Assembly: GCA_964437595.1 (NCBI GenBank) | Contig: CAYTHO010000008.1 | Location: 34,094 to 98,093, forward strand | From: DSYU01 sp964437595 | GTDB lineage: Bacteria > Chloroflexota > Anaerolineae > Anaerolineales > Anaerolineaceae | Direction: 5' to 3' | DNA: 64,000 nt | Part shown: positions 62,837 through 64,000 of the stretch, one piece after another | Layout of the letters: every line of letters starts with the position of its first letter | Numbering within the stretch: position 1 is the stretch's first letter | Notes under the pieces: model-generated | The model's input: the letters and a program-made list of their open reading frames with translations, nothing else | Database searches by the model: none | Told to the model about the DNA's origin: nothing | Made by a program: the position numbers and the translations under genes

Positions 62837-63868
62837 TTAATCGGCGTCGTCCTGTGTGTTTCTTTCCCGGTCGCCGGTTTCCAACCAGGCGATGACGGAT
62901 ACGGCTTCTGATTGAGCATCCTCACATGGAAGGTAGGTGCCGTCAACGTTCGACGGCTTAACCAGGCGTAGTAAGGCAATGATATGCGTTTCTTCCATAT
63001 CTTCTAGATACGGAAACCCGGTTACAAATTCGAGGTAGCGTTCGAGATCGTGCTCTTCCTCAAGAAGGTTATGAAGCGCGCTTTCCGTAATGGTAAAGTC
63101 ATCCGGGCCCAGCTGCAGCCCCTTGGCCTGGATCGTCGCTACTGCTTTGGAAAAATTGGCGCGCAGCATTTCGGGGGTAAATGGCCGCTGAGTGGCGATG
63201 CGCGTTTGCGCAATATCGGTCGTGTCGTGCGTCGCTGCGAGCGGCGTGATCGTAGAGGGATTATCTGCCTGGGCCATTTCTTCCGTGGTGTAAAGGCCGC
63301 TCAGTTCATGCGGGAAAGCACGGCGCAGCGCTAGAGCCTCTGCGCACTTTGCCAGCATACCGGCGGGGTCCGTCTTCCAGCGGCTGACAGGATCGCCCTG
63401 GGAATTGGTTTGGACGTAGCTCTTGTAAAGAGCAGTTGCAAAAAGGGGTTGGTGAAAATCATGGCGCAGCACGCCAACCTTTGCGGCGGCGGGCGCTTCG
63501 TCTCTCAGCCAGATCTCTTTCCATTCGCCATCTGCACCGCACCACCACGGCCCAACCTGGCCCGCATACTTGTGGGTGCGGTCAGCGATCAGGCGGAAAC
63601 CATCGATTGAAACCTGGATTACCTGAGCCTCCTCAAAAGAGCGGGTCAGGGAACTCCATTGTTTCCGCCGAACGGAGTAAATCTGTCGGGCAAATGGGTC
63701 GAGACCGGTTCTCCGGCACTGTTCAACGAAAAGCGCCAGTTCATCTTCAGTTGCGCCGCGGGCGATCGTACGGCGTATAAGCTGGACTTTTTCTTCGTCC
63801 AGGTCTAAACCGTATAACCCGCTGCCATTTGCCTGGTCAGTAAAGGAATAAGTTGTTTGGGTATCCAT
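62837..63868 (-). CDS. Bet/RecT-type single-strand annealing recombinase
   Basis: A 343-residue phage-type recombinase of the Bet (Red-beta/RecT-like) group. The family core: KVQLIRRTIARGATEDELAL, FVEQCRRTGLDPFARQIYSV, VSIDGFRLIADRTHKYAGQV, KSYVQTNSQGDPVSRWK and MLAKCAEALALRRAFPHELSGLYT. Bet proteins bind single-stranded DNA and anneal it. The ATG at 63868 is chosen because GAAAGAAG precedes it. C-terminal residues 215-343 are an extra helical region with an acidic end. No exonuclease, integrase or tail gene is visible in the window, so it is either a lone domesticated gene or the edge of a prophage. Confidence 0.88.
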   Translation of the reverse strand: MDTQTTYSFTDQANGSGLYGLDLDEEKVQLIRRTIARGATEDELALFVEQCRRTGLDPFARQIYSVRRKQWSSLTRSFEEAQVIQVSIDGFRLIADRTHKYAGQVGPWWCGADGEWKEIWLRDEAPAAAKVGVLRHDFHQPLFATALYKSYVQTNSQGDPVSRWKTDPAGMLAKCAEALALRRAFPHELSGLYTTEEMAQADNPSTITPLAATHDTTDIAQTRIATQRPFTPEMLRANFSKAVATIQAKGLQLGPDDFTITESALHNLLEEEHDLERYLEFVTGFPYLEDMEETHIIALLRLVKPSNVDGTYLPCEDAQSEAVSVIAWLETGDRERNTQDDAD

Positions 63869-64000
63869 ATTTCTTCTTTCTTTCACCTGTTCTATATGTG
63901 CCTTTTCTAGTCTCAAATGTACAGGATCAACTACAGGTGACCCAGATGTATCTACTCGCGCCGAGTGGCGGAGCGAGAAGCAGTCTGGTAAGATAGGGAC

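Noticed and set aside
63951..63980. Small hairpin CTCGC...GCGAG at the window end
   Set aside because: The stem is interrupted, and there is too little sequence to judge; no gene is seen from 63869 to 64000.

Overview
The window looks like a chromosome segment of a GC-rich, anaerobic or facultative, free-living bacterium, most likely of the Chloroflexi (Anaerolineae type). This is inferred from gene content: Pro/Thr-rich linkers in exported proteins, the rpsF-ssb-rpsR order, a polyphosphate glucokinase, a Ycf46-like AAA+/DUF1257/DUF2997 cluster and HEAT/WD40 proteins. No 16S gene or other decisive marker is present. There are no tRNA or rRNA genes, CRISPR arrays or insertion sequences that I could see, and no gene-free stretch longer than about 300 bases.

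Layout. 1-3 kb: the 3' end of smc, then a minus-strand rpsF-ssb-rpsR-PPIase run. 3-10 kb: a polytopic membrane protein; an operon of lipoprotein, DEDDh exonuclease and FAD/NAD oxidoreductase; an RluE-type pseudouridine synthase; and a fused GHMP sugar kinase-nucleotidyltransferase. 10-14 kb: baseplate-J-like membrane protein, ruvX, mltG and ppgK on the plus strand. 14-18 kb: alpha/beta hydrolase, aspartase/fumarase, ferredoxin and an EamA transporter. 18-26 kb: a glycogen block (glgA-glgC-malQ) behind a deaminase fused to a CYTH domain, and a cinA-like gene. 26-32 kb: yraN-miaA, a chemoreceptor-like protein with a sugar-binding domain whose lobes are in reversed order, and an acyl-CoA synthetase.

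32-44 kb is the most unusual region: about 12 kb of tightly packed minus-strand genes encoding a Ycf46-like AAA+ ATPase, two related HEAT/WD40 scaffold proteins, a GrpE-like protein, a short Hsp70, DUF1257, DUF2997, a small radical SAM enzyme, an MFS transporter and a membrane-anchored rhodanese. The rhodanese frame is broken by one in-frame TGA exactly in the active-site loop, and a SECIS-like hairpin follows it, so it may be a selenoprotein. I propose the AAA+/Hsp70/HEAT-WD40/DUF1257/radical SAM set as a candidate undescribed protein-remodelling system.

44-57 kb is a carbohydrate-use island: SMP-30 lactonase, GH10 xylanase, two TIM-barrel sugar isomerases, a VOC protein, a LacI regulator, GH2 beta-mannosidase, GH130 mannoside phosphorylase and GH38 alpha-mannosidase. 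None of these enzymes has a visible signal peptide, which suggests intracellular breakdown of imported xylo- and manno-oligosaccharides. 57-64 kb: class III aminotransferase, thioredoxin-reductase-like flavoprotein, a zinc-ribbon/LysM protein, hemW, a small zinc-ribbon membrane protein and a lone Bet/RecT-type single-strand annealing recombinase.
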